The translations under genes were made by a program, and so were the position numbers. DNA of 64,000 nucleotides from Spraguea lophii (Eukaryota; Microsporidia; Spragueidae): positions 62,001 to 126,000 of the forward strand of contig LDOQ01000088.1 in NCBI GenBank assembly GCA_001887945.1. The letters are read 5' to 3'. Positions 50,022 to 59,268 of the stretch are shown here, piece by piece (position 1 is the stretch's first letter; each line of letters begins with the position of its first letter). The notes under the pieces are model-generated. The model saw only the letters and a program-made list of their open reading frames with translations. It was not told the DNA's origin and did not search any database.

Positions 50022-50987
50022 ATGGGTTATATGGATTTAATAAGATTGATAAATACTGGTGTATTTTGTTATTTTAATGTAATCGCTCAGCTCTTGTTTA
50101 GCATAGAAAATTTTAGAGATTTGGTTCTTGAAGCTGAGCAGGATGCTGACTGTATAAATTTCTTGCAGAACATATTTTTTGAAATGGAGACGAAAAAGTA
50201 TCGAAAAGGAGGAATAGATTTATCTAGAGATTATAGAGAACTTTGTGAATTTGCAGATTATAATCCAGAACAACAACAGGATTTAGGAGAGATATTTATT
50301 TTTATTGCGAATAAACTTGTTGAAGAAGGTATAGGAGATGTTACAGTGGATGAAAATAATTATGAAAATCTACCTGATAGTGTAATCCTTTGGTCGACAC
50401 TTACAAGAGATTTTTATAATTGTGCATTGTGTGAGAAAAAAGACTATTATGATTCTGATTTTTCGCATATCATACATTTAGATATAAAAAGCAGTATAAA
50501 AAAATCGATTGAATTTTATTTAGAAAGTCCTTCTATGAAAAAAGTCCCTCATGAATGTAATATTATGAAACATTATGGTATAGAAAATAATGAAAATTAT
50601 ATAATAAGAGCTAAAATGTTTGTATACGTATCCGAATTTATTATATTTTCACTAAAAAGATATCATTCCGGTGCTTCTACAAGCCACTCTGCTAAATTTA
50701 TAGATGAACAAACTAAGATGAAAAACGATCCATTGAATATCTCTAAAGACCACTCTGTTATATTTATCGACGAACAAATCAATATAGAAAATGACCCATT
50801 TGACATTTACGCTATTATAACACATCAAGGAAGTATGACATGTGGTCATTATATTATTTATATCAGAAATAAAGCTGGAAAGTATTGGGTTAAGTATAAT
50901 GATACAGAGATTACTAAAGGAAATATATGTCTTAATTCTGAAGAAATATCACGAACTGCTTCTATATTGGTGTATAAGAGAATGTAA
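50022..50987 (+). CDS. ubiquitin carboxyl-terminal hydrolase (USP family)
   Basis: This 321-aa cysteine protease removes ubiquitin. The Cys box is LINTGVFCYFNVIAQLLF (Cys16; family form L.N.G.TCYMNS.LQ.L) and the His box is THQGSMTCGHYIIYI, then YWVKYNDTEITK, which supplies the Asp. The zinc-finger-like CxxC pair typical of USPs is reduced to NCALCEKKD. Met replaces nothing critical: Cys, His and Asp/Asn are all visible. It is small for the family (about 350 aa minimum). No CCC motif lies at its start, unlike neighbours, and it sits in a SINE-rich island. Start could also be the ATG three codons on. Confidence 0.8.
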   Translation: MGYMDLIRLINTGVFCYFNVIAQLLFSIENFRDLVLEAEQDADCINFLQNIFFEMETKKYRKGGIDLSRDYRELCEFADYNPEQQQDLGEIFIFIANKLVEEGIGDVTVDENNYENLPDSVILWSTLTRDFYNCALCEKKDYYDSDFSHIIHLDIKSSIKKSIEFYLESPSMKKVPHECNIMKHYGIENNENYIIRAKMFVYVSEFIIFSLKRYHSGASTSHSAKFIDEQTKMKNDPLNISKDHSVIFIDEQINIENDPFDIYAIITHQGSMTCGHYIIYIRNKAGKYWVKYNDTEITKGNICLNSEEISRTASILVYKRM

Positions 50988-51303
50988 AGTAATTTTGTGG
51001 TATGAAATATGTAACAACATTCGATGAAATTAAATATTTATTTATAAAATCAATCAATTAAATTTTAGACGTTATTTTCCCAATGTATGTCATATAAATA
51101 AATAGTTTAAAAATTAAAAAATTTTTACTTGAATTAGAAGTTTTGGTAAAAGGTCGTTTTATCATTCAAAAAAAGGTATATAAAAGAGTGGTTTTAAAAA
51201 AATAAATATTAACTAATTTCTAATAAGTTCAATAATGCGGAAAATGAGTCTTTTCTATCATATAAATAAAAATATTATCTTGTATGATTTTTTATATTTT
51301 TAT
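50988..51303. other. intergenic AT-rich sequence
   Basis: Spacer between the protease stop and SINE copy C; nothing recognised. Confidence 0.4.
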
Positions 51304-51314
51304 TCCTATTAGAT
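51304..51314 (+). repeat. target-site duplication of SINE copy C (left)
   Basis: TCCTATTAGAT, repeated at 51806-51816. Confidence 0.85.
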
Positions 51315-51805
51315 GTCCCGCTTGGCCTAGTGGTCGTGGGGTGGTAACCAAACCCCAAGCCTGGCTGGTTCGAATCCCTCATCCAGAAAAATTTTCAAAA
51401 CAAAAAAAGAATAATAATAAACGGAGAAGAGAAGAAAAAGGATGTTGAGTGGGTGAGGTTTCGATAGCGCAGCATAGCTGTGCCTTGTATGACGGCCCCG
51501 CTACTAGATTAAAGTAGTGTTCAGCTGATGTAGTTGCAATCCCTGTATTGATTTGTGACTCGGCCAATACTATGCAACGAAAGAGGCTGGGAATTCCTTA
51601 AGAGCTGGAAGTGGGGGCGGCGACGCGCACCAGACGCAAAATCCTAACACTCTGGGCATAAGGTAAGATGAGATTAATGCATATCTGTAACGAAACCAGT
51701 TAGTACAAGTTTAACTTCGCTCGAGGAACCGAAAGTCACAGACCATGGTAGGCCGCAACCGGCCAGAAAACTTTGATAAATAAAAGTTTCATTCGTAAAA
51801 AATAC
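51315..51805 (+). mobile_element. tRNA-headed SINE, young copy C
   Basis: This is the reference copy of the family in plus orientation. It runs from GTCCCGCTTGGCCTAGTGG (A-box-like), through a hairpin GGGGTGGTAACCAAACCCC in the anticodon-arm position, B box GGTTCGAATCC at 51366-51376, and a body with GC-rich core GGGGGCGGCGACGCGCACC, to ATAAATAAAAGTTTCATTCG and A6. An 11-bp duplication flanks it. The tRNA-like acceptor ends do not pair, so it is not a functional tRNA gene. Confidence 0.93.
51366..51376 (+). promoter_or_regulatory. RNA polymerase III B box of SINE copy C
   Basis: GGTTCGAATCC matches the B-box consensus GGTTCGANNCC. With the A-box-like TGGCCTAGTGG about 42 bp upstream it forms a type 2 internal Pol III promoter. 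Confidence 0.75.
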
Positions 51806-51816
51806 TCCTATTAGAT
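51806..51816 (+). repeat. target-site duplication of SINE copy C (right)
   Basis: Identical to 51304-51314 (11 bp). Confidence 0.85.
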
Positions 51817-52044
51817 CCTCCTGTTTTTTAAAATGTTCATATGTTTCCACTTATTCTTTATGTTTTGTGTGTGGATTGCAGGATTATTTGGATCCACAAA
51901 ATTCTTGGAGTGATTTACGCATAATGAGTATAATTCATTACGTTAATGGATTATCCCATTTCTGCGAATCAGAAATAATGGTTCTTCCTTTTTTATACTG
52001 CGAACTACGATTTTTTACGTTTTGATGCATTTCTTTTAGTAGTT

Positions 52045-52057
52045 ATTTCAAAAAACA
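52045..52057 (+). repeat. target-site duplication of short retroelement (left)
   Basis: ATTTCAAAAAACA, identical to 52203-52215. In the host pseudogene it encodes the duplicated VFFEI stretch. Confidence 0.85.
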
Positions 52058-52202
52058 GGGGAGTTTTTAGAGGGTGCAAGGCCCTCAGTATCCGGACCCC
52101 GGGATCCCTGACCCTTATTACCATGGAGTGTAATAGTCGCAAGACCCTAGTAATAAGTGGGTGAAAGGTTTTCTCCTCCTCTGGTGGAAAACAAAAAAAA
52201 AT
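52058..52202 (+). mobile_element. short (145-bp) SINE-like retroelement nested in ISXO2 pseudogene
   Basis: GC-rich; starts GGGGAGTTTTTAGAGGGTGC and ends in CAAAAAAAAAT. The perfect 13-bp duplications and terminal A run indicate insertion of a reverse-transcribed RNA. It can fold: GAGGGTGCAAGGCCCTC forms a hairpin, and CTTATTAC pairs with GTAATAAG around AGTCGCAAGAC. It is unrelated to the 490-bp SINE by eye. The parental RNA is not recognised; no clear A or B box is seen. A worn relative lies at about 58575-58670. Confidence 0.8.
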
Positions 52203-52215
52203 ATTTCAAAAAACA
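52203..52215 (+). repeat. target-site duplication of short retroelement (right)
   Basis: Identical to 52045-52057 (13 bp). Confidence 0.85.
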
Positions 52216-52683
52216 CTCTTTTGTCTCTCTATATACTCCACCAACACACCATTGTTTTTTTTGTTATTCTACTGCTATTATACTTTCTTTTTCTAGGGTA
52301 AGTTTCCTCGCCCTCGGCTGTTAATCCTTTTCTTCTTATTCTTTTTTTTTGGGTAGATATTTTATTTTATTCCATAATATATTCCTAATATTTACATAGG
52401 TAGTATTAAAAATACCGTTTTCTCTTAATTTTTTTTTGAAATGTCATAAATTATTAATAAAATTTTTGATAAAGTTGTCTTCAAACCATATAATAATGAT
52501 TTTTTTTCTGTTAGAAAATGGAGTATTTGTGCATCTTGAATTAGCACATTTCAATAATCTTTTGTCTGCGTCTTCATTAGCTATTAATTTTAATACTTTT
52601 TTACATTTATAACATTTTTCGAATTTTTTTAAGATACCAAAACCCACCAAATAATCAAAAAAGTCTTGTGTTTCTCTCATCAA

Positions 52684-53214
52684 TGAGATTAATCCAAACT
52701 ATTAAAAACATTAATTTTCACCATAAGGGTCTCTTTTATATACCTTTTTTTGAAAATTAAAACGATTGTTACCAATTTATTAAATTAAAATATATATAAT
52801 ATAACCATGACACAAAAACTCATGGTATAAATTTATCATTAAGATATTTTTTTCAAAAAATAATATTAAAGGTTGTGAAATATAAGGATGATGTGTTCAA
52901 CAAATTGATTTGGGTATTTGTTGGATGCAGCAATCATATATTGGATTCCAAATAATAATTAATGAATTTATTATAATTTTGTTAATATTTGAGCTATAAT
53001 AAAGTTATAATACAATGATATTAATATAAGTAAAACCTATGTCCATATAAATAATTATATAATATGATATAAATAGTCTTTTACCACAAATATTATAGAA
53101 AAGGAAAATGTATTTAATATTCAAGAACTTATTTAGATTGAAATGAGCAAAAGAGATTTGATAAATAATATTTATTTTATAAAATAATAATAATTATATT
53201 TTATAATTTATTTA
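52684..53214. other. intergenic AT-rich sequence
   Basis: The left edge may include the end of the ISXO2 element; no inverted repeats were found. Nothing else recognised. Confidence 0.4.
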
Positions 53215-54024
53215 TTATTTCGCTACCTTTGATGCTATAACTACAATTATAATAATTACAACAACGATGAGAATTATTCCACCAACAATCACTAATATTC
53301 TTTTCATTCTTGTTGCTGCTATCTGAAACCCTAAAGCTTCTGTTAAATCTTTTTTCGCTTTTTTTGTTCTTTCTTTTGATTTTTCTACATTTACATCTAT
53401 TTTCTCTATAACCTCTCCATGCTCATGAACCATTTCTTTTAGTTCGTTCATCATATCGCATAGGTCTTGTATCGTTTTTACTATCTTTTTAATACTTTGA
53501 TTTCTTTTAGTAGCTTTTTCAAGGATATTTTTAGAAGAGTGGGATCCTACTACAAATACGGATTTTATTACATCATCGCATTTATCTGTATTTAAAATAT
53601 CGGCTAATTCTTCATCTGTCGCTTCTGGGTGTGCTATAAGAAATTGTTTTTTCATTTTTTCTTGTTCTTCTCTATTATATTCTACGTGTATTGTTCTATA
53701 TTCGTTAATTACATCACTCAGCTTTTTTGTAAGAACTTTCCAGTGGTTTATTCTAATTTCAATGTAGAATCCATTGGGGGTTTCACTGTGTTCTTCTGCG
53801 ATAGTTCCTTCGCCGATATTTTGTAAATCACCTTTTACCTCTTTAGATAATTCTTTGAATACCACATTAATAGCTTCAATTTTCCGATCAAGTTTTTCTT
53901 CCTTGTCTTCATCCATTACAGAATTATATTTAATATTCGAAATATATTCTAATTTTTGTAAATATTCTTTTAATTTCCCAATTTTCCTATTTATTTCTAA
54001 GACCGTAGAAAGAAATATGTCCAT
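53215..54024 (-). CDS. syntaxin-type Qa-SNARE, tandem copy 1 (His at zero layer)
   Basis: This 269-aa protein has the syntaxin order: an N-terminal Habc-like helical bundle (1-150), a SNARE motif (about 180-235; IKKIVKTIQDLCDMMNELKE, then MVHEHGEVIEKIDVNV) and a C-terminal membrane anchor (about 245-267). The zero-layer residue, Gln in nearly all syntaxins (QGEMIDRIE), is His here (HGEVIEKID). It is a target-membrane fusion protein. Start: ATG at 54024, with TCTCCCTTGAA before it; a TTG eight codons upstream is not used. It is one of three tandem paralogues on this strand. Confidence 0.88.
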   Translation of the reverse strand: MDIFLSTVLEINRKIGKLKEYLQKLEYISNIKYNSVMDEDKEEKLDRKIEAINVVFKELSKEVKGDLQNIGEGTIAEEHSETPNGFYIEIRINHWKVLTKKLSDVINEYRTIHVEYNREEQEKMKKQFLIAHPEATDEELADILNTDKCDDVIKSVFVVGSHSSKNILEKATKRNQSIKKIVKTIQDLCDMMNELKEMVHEHGEVIEKIDVNVEKSKERTKKAKKDLTEALGFQIAATRMKRILVIVGGIILIVVVIIIIVVIASKVAK

Positions 54025-54133
54025 TTCAAGGGAGACACACAAACGCAAACCAATTTTGTTTTATTAAATTAAACGTCATATATCATCTTAAAAGAAAGAA
54101 ATTATTATATTTTCATTATAATATTAAAATATT

Positions 54134-54934
54134 TCAAAAGATTACAGAAAGTGCGATCAACAATGAAATTATTATCCCAATAACAACAATAGATAATATG
54201 GTATAAATGATCCTTTTAAATGTCATAGCTGATCTCTGATAATAAAGAGCATCAGATAAATCTTCTATTGCTGCCGCAGTAGAAAATTTAGCTTTACTGA
54301 CATTTATTTCTATTTTATCTATTATTTCACCATGGCTTTGTATCATTTCTTTCAATTCGTTCATCATTTCACATATCTCCTGTATTCTTTTTACTATTTG
54401 TTTGATATTTTGATTTCTTTGCTTAGCTTTATTCAAAATATTTTTAGAAGAATGAGAACCGCATACAAAAGCTGATTTAATAACATTATCAGATTTTTCA
54501 GTATTCAATAAATCATCCAATTGTTCTTTTGTAGCATCTGGATGCGCAATAAGATATTGACTTTTTAATCTTTCTTGTTCTTCCCTATTGTAATCCAATT
54601 GTGATAATCTATATTCATCGACAACATGATTGAATTTTTTAGTAAGCGATTGCCAATGCGCATTTCTTGTTACAATTAAAAATTTATCTTTACTGTTTTC
54701 TTTCAAATGTGTATTTTTATCGCCCATTTCCTTAAGCTCAAATTTTATCTGTGTTATTTGTTGTTTGAATAAATCATTTATTATTTCTATCCTTTTTTCT
54801 GTTTGCTTTTCTTCATCTTCATCTAAAATAGAATGTAATTTCCTATTACATGTTATAATTAGTTTATTTAAGTATCTTTCCGACTTTTTTATGTCCAAGG
54901 ATATTTTACGAGTATCATTTAAAAACTCATTCAT
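54134..54934 (-). CDS. syntaxin-type Qa-SNARE, tandem copy 2 (His at zero layer)
   Basis: This 266-aa protein has the same order as its neighbours: Habc-like region with a conserved YNREEQERLKSQYLIAHPDA block shared with copy 1, SNARE motif IKQIVKRIQEICEMMNELKE then MIQSHGEIIDKIEINV, and a membrane anchor at 243-264. The zero-layer Gln is again His. It is closer to copy 1 than to copy 3 (shared CGSHSSKNIL/VGSHSSKNIL and IAHP.AT). No CCC motif is evident before the ATG; ATATAACG precedes it. It is 109 bp from copy 1. Confidence 0.88.
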   Translation of the reverse strand: MNEFLNDTRKISLDIKKSERYLNKLIITCNRKLHSILDEDEEKQTEKRIEIINDLFKQQITQIKFELKEMGDKNTHLKENSKDKFLIVTRNAHWQSLTKKFNHVVDEYRLSQLDYNREEQERLKSQYLIAHPDATKEQLDDLLNTEKSDNVIKSAFVCGSHSSKNILNKAKQRNQNIKQIVKRIQEICEMMNELKEMIQSHGEIIDKIEINVSKAKFSTAAAIEDLSDALYYQRSAMTFKRIIYTILSIVVIGIIISLLIALSVIF

Positions 54935-55220
54935 CGTTATATAATCTTAATAAATAGATTCTGAATTACAAAAGAACATTTATTCATTTTTGATAAATTA
55001 AAAGCTTAAAATCAAAACATTTTTACACAAATCAAAGTAGATATATTTTTACTTTTGAAATGGAGAATTTAAATATAACAAATTTAACTCACCGAATAAA
55101 TACATAAAATATAATATTTATATGATTATAAAAATTTTAAAATATGATTATCAAATGTTTAAAATTTATTTAAAAATATATAAGAAAACGAACCATGTAT
55201 TTTCATTGATTATTTATAAA

Positions 55221-56036
55221 TTATTTTCTTCTTTTTAATAAAGGTGCCAGAGATGCAATTCCCCATATAGAAAACCCAAGGATCACGATGATAATTAATA
55301 CCAAGAAAATTCTTTTCCAGAATCTTCTTCGTTTAGCCGCAGCCAAGCCGCTAGTCAACTCTTCTTTAGTTTTCTCTGATTTATTTTTTGTTGCAGATAT
55401 TTGTACCTCAATTCTATCTATCATTTCTCCTTGTCCTTTTGTCATTTCAGATATTTCATTAATCATATGACAAAGCTCATTTATTGTTTTAACAATACTT
55501 TTGATACTTTCATTTCTACATTTTGCCCTTTCTATTATATGCTTTTTATTTTTTACAGATTGTAGCGAAAATGCTGATTTCAATATATCTTCATTTTTTT
55601 CAGTGTTAACAACATCTTCAAGTTGTTTTCGTGTAGCATATGGATTTGCTATAAGATATTGACCTTTTAATTTTTCTTTCTCTTCATTATTGTATTCTAT
55701 CTGAACACTTCTATATTCATTAATGACATTACTAAGATTACGTGTTAAAGCTTGCCAATGTTTCATTCTAGCATCCAAATAAAACTTATCTGTATTGGTT
55801 TCCTTTTCAATTTCTGTTTCTTCCAACATATTCTTTAAATCTAGTTTTATTTCTGCAGATAATTTTTTGAATAGGTCATTTATGGCTGTAAGTTGATTAT
55901 CCATCATTTTTTCTTCGTTTTCTGTTGAAACAGATTGAGATTTGAGTTTGTATGTATATTTGAATTTTTCTAAGTATTCACCAAGTCTTTCTATTTTTTG
56001 TTTTGTATTTCTTGTTGACGATAAGAAATTGTTCAT
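55221..56036 (-). CDS. syntaxin-type Qa-SNARE, tandem copy 3 (canonical Gln)
   Basis: This 271-aa protein has a Habc-like region with YNNEEKEKLKGQYLIANPYA, SNARE motif IKSIVKTINELCHMINEISE then MTKGQGEMIDRIEVQI with the canonical zero-layer Gln, a basic junction AAAKRRRFWKR, the membrane anchor IFLVLIIIVILGFSIWGIA, and a short KRRK tail. QGEMIDRIE equals animal and yeast plasma-membrane syntaxins exactly, so this copy most likely carries the ancestral function (Sso-like). TTTCCCCTTA precedes the ATG. Confidence 0.9.
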   Translation of the reverse strand: MNNFLSSTRNTKQKIERLGEYLEKFKYTYKLKSQSVSTENEEKMMDNQLTAINDLFKKLSAEIKLDLKNMLEETEIEKETNTDKFYLDARMKHWQALTRNLSNVINEYRSVQIEYNNEEKEKLKGQYLIANPYATRKQLEDVVNTEKNEDILKSAFSLQSVKNKKHIIERAKCRNESIKSIVKTINELCHMINEISEMTKGQGEMIDRIEVQISATKNKSEKTKEELTSGLAAAKRRRFWKRIFLVLIIIVILGFSIWGIASLAPLLKRRK

Positions 56037-56248
56037 TAAGGGGAAATTTCTTCAAGGAATAAAAAGTAATTATCAAATTAACTTATTTGTTTTTTGAAAT
56101 TTTGATAAAGGAGAAACAAAACAAGGGAGAACTTCATTAAAATTAATATCGTTTAAAGATTGTTGTTATGTAATCACAATAATTAAAATGAAGTCTTTAA
56201 ATATAAAATATAAAATTTCGTTCACGAACTTTTACTTATTAATCTCTT

Positions 56249-58174
56249 TTATTTTTTTTCTTCCAACCATTTTTCAACTTTCTCTGCGATCTTTTCTGGT
56301 GTAAATCCAAAATAATCATATAAATCTTCACATTTTCCACTGAGTCCAAACCTGTCAATACCGATTGATTTATGAGCATATCTACTCCATCCGAAAGTAG
56401 ATGCTGCTTCAACACTTATTCTTAAGCAATCTAACATTATGCTGTTTTTATAATCATCCGATTGCATTTCAAAGATTTCAAAAGACATAAAAGATACCAC
56501 ATTACCTTCTATACCTTTTTTACTTAGTATTTCTTTAGCTGCAATTGATATAACAACTTCAGATCCCGAAGCTAACAAAATATAGGATGGTGTTTTTACC
56601 TGGGATATAGCATATGCTCCAAATTTAGCATCTATTGTTGAATCCACGAGTGGAACTTCTTGACGAGAGAGACAGATACATGATGGCATAGGATTGTTTA
56701 TAGCCCACCAAAGAGCAACCCTGGTTTCTAATCCATCACAAGGACGCATACATACCAAATTAGGTGTTGCTCTAATAAGAGGTAATGCTTCTATAGGCTG
56801 ATGTGTGGGCCCATCTTCTCCGAGTCCGATAGAATCATGGGTGAAAATATAAAATAGATGTAGATTACCAAGTGCTGCTAACCTTGTTGATGGGAAACCA
56901 TAAGTAATAAAATTTAAGAATGTTCCTGTAAAGGGTAAATGTACTCCATATGATGCAATTCCATTCATTACAGCAAACATCCCATGTTCTCTAATTCCAA
57001 ATCTCAAAAAAGAACCATTCCTGTTGAATTTTGTGTATTCTTCTACGTTCTTTGCTTTTGTATTTGTTGATGGTGTTAAATCAGCCGAACCACCAATAAA
57101 TTCTGCATAATCTATCATCTCATTTATCGCATCTCCGAAATGTTTTCTTGTTGATTTAGCGGTAAGATGTAAATTAGTAATTATTTTTTCTAAATCTACT
57201 TTTTTTACTTTTGGTTTAATTTCGAGGTTTCTACTTAGATCATTCCATTCTTTTCTTTTTATTCTCATTTTTTCTCTGGTATTTTCATAATATTTAGCAG
57301 TTTCATTAGAAAATTCAAATTCCTTAAGATTATATTTTCTTTTCATATTTTCAATATTTTCTTTTCCTATTGGCTCACCATGAACTCGATTTTCTCCTGC
57401 CCATCCACATCCCATTCCTATTGTGGTGTTAAGAATAATCATTTTTGTTTTATCGGTTTTTTTATTAAGAGCCTCCCTCATTCCATTTATATTTGTATTA
57501 CCATCCTTAATATTAATTACTTCAAATCCCAAAGCTTCAAATCTCATTTCTACATTCTCATCCATTGAAATCTCAGTAGAACCATCAATAGTCATTTTAT
57601 TATAATCATAAATAAATGTTAGATTATTTAGTTTGTACAATGCTGCTAAGGAAAAAGCCTCTTGGGTAATTCCTTCTTGATAACATCCATCACCAAAGAT
57701 ACAATATACCTGGTTATTAAAGATTTCTGCCTCTTTATTATATTCTTTCATTTTTGTCAGTGCAATAGCAAATCCTACAGCTGTTGCCACACCTTGTCCC
57801 AAAGGTTCTGATGTTGCATCTACACCAGGCATTCCATACTCAGGATGTCCTGGTGTAAGACTATGTATTTTTCTAAACTCCTTAAGATCATTCATTGTAA
57901 TATATCCTCTGAGGATATTCATAACATATTGTATTGGACATACATGGCCATTTGAAAGTATGAATATATCTCTATTCAACCATTTTGAATCATCTGGATC
58001 AAATTGTAAAAATTCGGAAAAAAGTAAGTGACAAAATGGAGATAATCCTAACGCAGAACCTGGATGTCCAGATTGTGCTATTTCTACTGCTAAAGCACAT
58101 TGTAAACGAATATCTGCTACTATTTTATCAATATCTTTACATTTCGTATCTAATATTTTCTTTTCACTATGCAT
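56249..58174 (-). CDS. TKL1: transketolase
   Basis: This 641-aa thiamine-diphosphate enzyme of the non-oxidative pentose phosphate pathway moves two-carbon units between sugar phosphates. Landmarks are AQSGHPGSALG (His for the cofactor), SNGHVCPIQY, IFGDGCYQEGITQEA (GDG..E..N thiamine motif), LNTTIGMGCGWAGENRVHG, FGIREHGMFAVMNGIA (catalytic Glu), and THDSIGLGEDGPTHQPIE. The length is normal for the family (about 680). The start is the ATG at 58174 (MHSEKKIL), preceded by ATCCTT; an upstream ATG adds a hydrophobic 23-residue extension without a motif. Confidence 0.96.
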   Translation of the reverse strand: MHSEKKILDTKCKDIDKIVADIRLQCALAVEIAQSGHPGSALGLSPFCHLLFSEFLQFDPDDSKWLNRDIFILSNGHVCPIQYVMNILRGYITMNDLKEFRKIHSLTPGHPEYGMPGVDATSEPLGQGVATAVGFAIALTKMKEYNKEAEIFNNQVYCIFGDGCYQEGITQEAFSLAALYKLNNLTFIYDYNKMTIDGSTEISMDENVEMRFEALGFEVINIKDGNTNINGMREALNKKTDKTKMIILNTTIGMGCGWAGENRVHGEPIGKENIENMKRKYNLKEFEFSNETAKYYENTREKMRIKRKEWNDLSRNLEIKPKVKKVDLEKIITNLHLTAKSTRKHFGDAINEMIDYAEFIGGSADLTPSTNTKAKNVEEYTKFNRNGSFLRFGIREHGMFAVMNGIASYGVHLPFTGTFLNFITYGFPSTRLAALGNLHLFYIFTHDSIGLGEDGPTHQPIEALPLIRATPNLVCMRPCDGLETRVALWWAINNPMPSCICLSRQEVPLVDSTIDAKFGAYAISQVKTPSYILLASGSEVVISIAAKEILSKKGIEGNVVSFMSFEIFEMQSDDYKNSIMLDCLRISVEAASTFGWSRYAHKSIGIDRFGLSGKCEDLYDYFGFTPEKIAEKVEKWLEEKK

Positions 58175-58243
58175 AAGGATGTTTGTTTTTTTGTTTTTAA
58201 TAAAATTGAAAAAGTAAAAATTGCCTGAAAATAAAATACTCAA

Positions 58244-59268
58244 ATAAATAAAGATATAATATAAAATAATAGTTAATTTAATATTAATAATTTATTACCT
58301 TTTTTAATTCAAACAAAATTTTAATAAGTGATTAATTGATAGGATGTCTTATAAAATTATTATCAATACTTTATTTCTAACAAAGAATAAATCATTATAT
58401 AGAAAATACTTCATATATTATATAGGATTAATACATACATGAAGCAAAATCTCATAATACAAATATATTATGTATTTAAAAAAACTAATAATCTTGGATC
58501 ATCTATGGATTGTAAAGTAAATAATACTTTAGCTATGATTAAAGTGTTATTAAAAAATAATTTGTATTACAAATGTTCTATTGTTCGAGTTGTTGTAAAG
58601 CTATAGGCCGTAATGCCCTGGTAATAAATTAACGAGAGGTTTGCTCATCATCACATATAAAATTAAAGCATATAATGTTACTATTTATTAAAAGCTAATT
58701 AATAAATATTTTTAAAAATATATTAAATTCTTTTTTTAAAAACTAAAATATCTATAAACCTATTAATTATAAATTTTTAATAATCAATAACGATACCATA
58801 TCAATATTTCTTTTTTTCTTTTAATCCATGTACTTAAACCAATAAAATATACACATATGTTTCTTTTAAGTATTTTAATTTTATAAATCATACTATTTTT
58901 TCTATTATGTTAAAATACATTTCTTCTTTTTTAATTGAAAGAACATTTCATAAGCAATTAAATACGGTGATAAAAAATAATCTTTAGATGTTTTTATAAC
59001 AAAAAAATGATAAAATGATTTTTGATTAATAATTTATGACCAATAAATTTTATTGAGAACGAAATATATTTGTACGATCTTTTTAATAAAATATTTTTTT
59101 AGATTTATTAATTATCAGTTACAATTAAATGTTAAATTGGAACTCAAAAAAGGAAAAATCATATAAAAATAATCTAGATTTACATTAAAAGATTCTCCTT
59201 TTATATCTTAATTATGATTGGTCTCCTTCTCCGTAGAACTATATTTGAAATCTTGCTAAAGGATTATC
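58244..59268. other. intergenic AT-rich stretch
   Basis: No gene is seen. It contains the worn short-retroelement copy at 58575-58670; the rest is low-complexity. Confidence 0.45.
58575..58670 (+). mobile_element. worn partial copy of the 145-bp retroelement
   Basis: GTAATGCCCTGGTAATAAAT, then GAGAGGTTTGCTCATCATC, aligns with GCAAGACCCTAGTAATAAGT, then GAAAGGTTTTCTCCTCCTC in the element at 52058-52202. It is in the same orientation. Duplications were not found. Confidence 0.55.

Larger units (their letters stand above)
51825..52683 (-). pseudogene. ISXO2-like transposase pseudogene interrupted by a retroelement
   Basis: On the minus strand the N-terminal zinc ribbon is open at 52444-52683 (CYKCKKVLKL, KCANSRCTNTPFS). 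It is followed by PRKRKYNSS and KRVFFEI, ending near 52203. After a 145-bp insertion it resumes FFEITTKRNA, then GRTIISDSQKWDN (HSDCW block with Trp replaced), VNHSKNFVDPN and IHTQNIKNKW. Several stops and frameshifts are present. Order and spacing are those of an intact ISXO2 transposase once the insertion is set aside. Confidence 0.8.
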
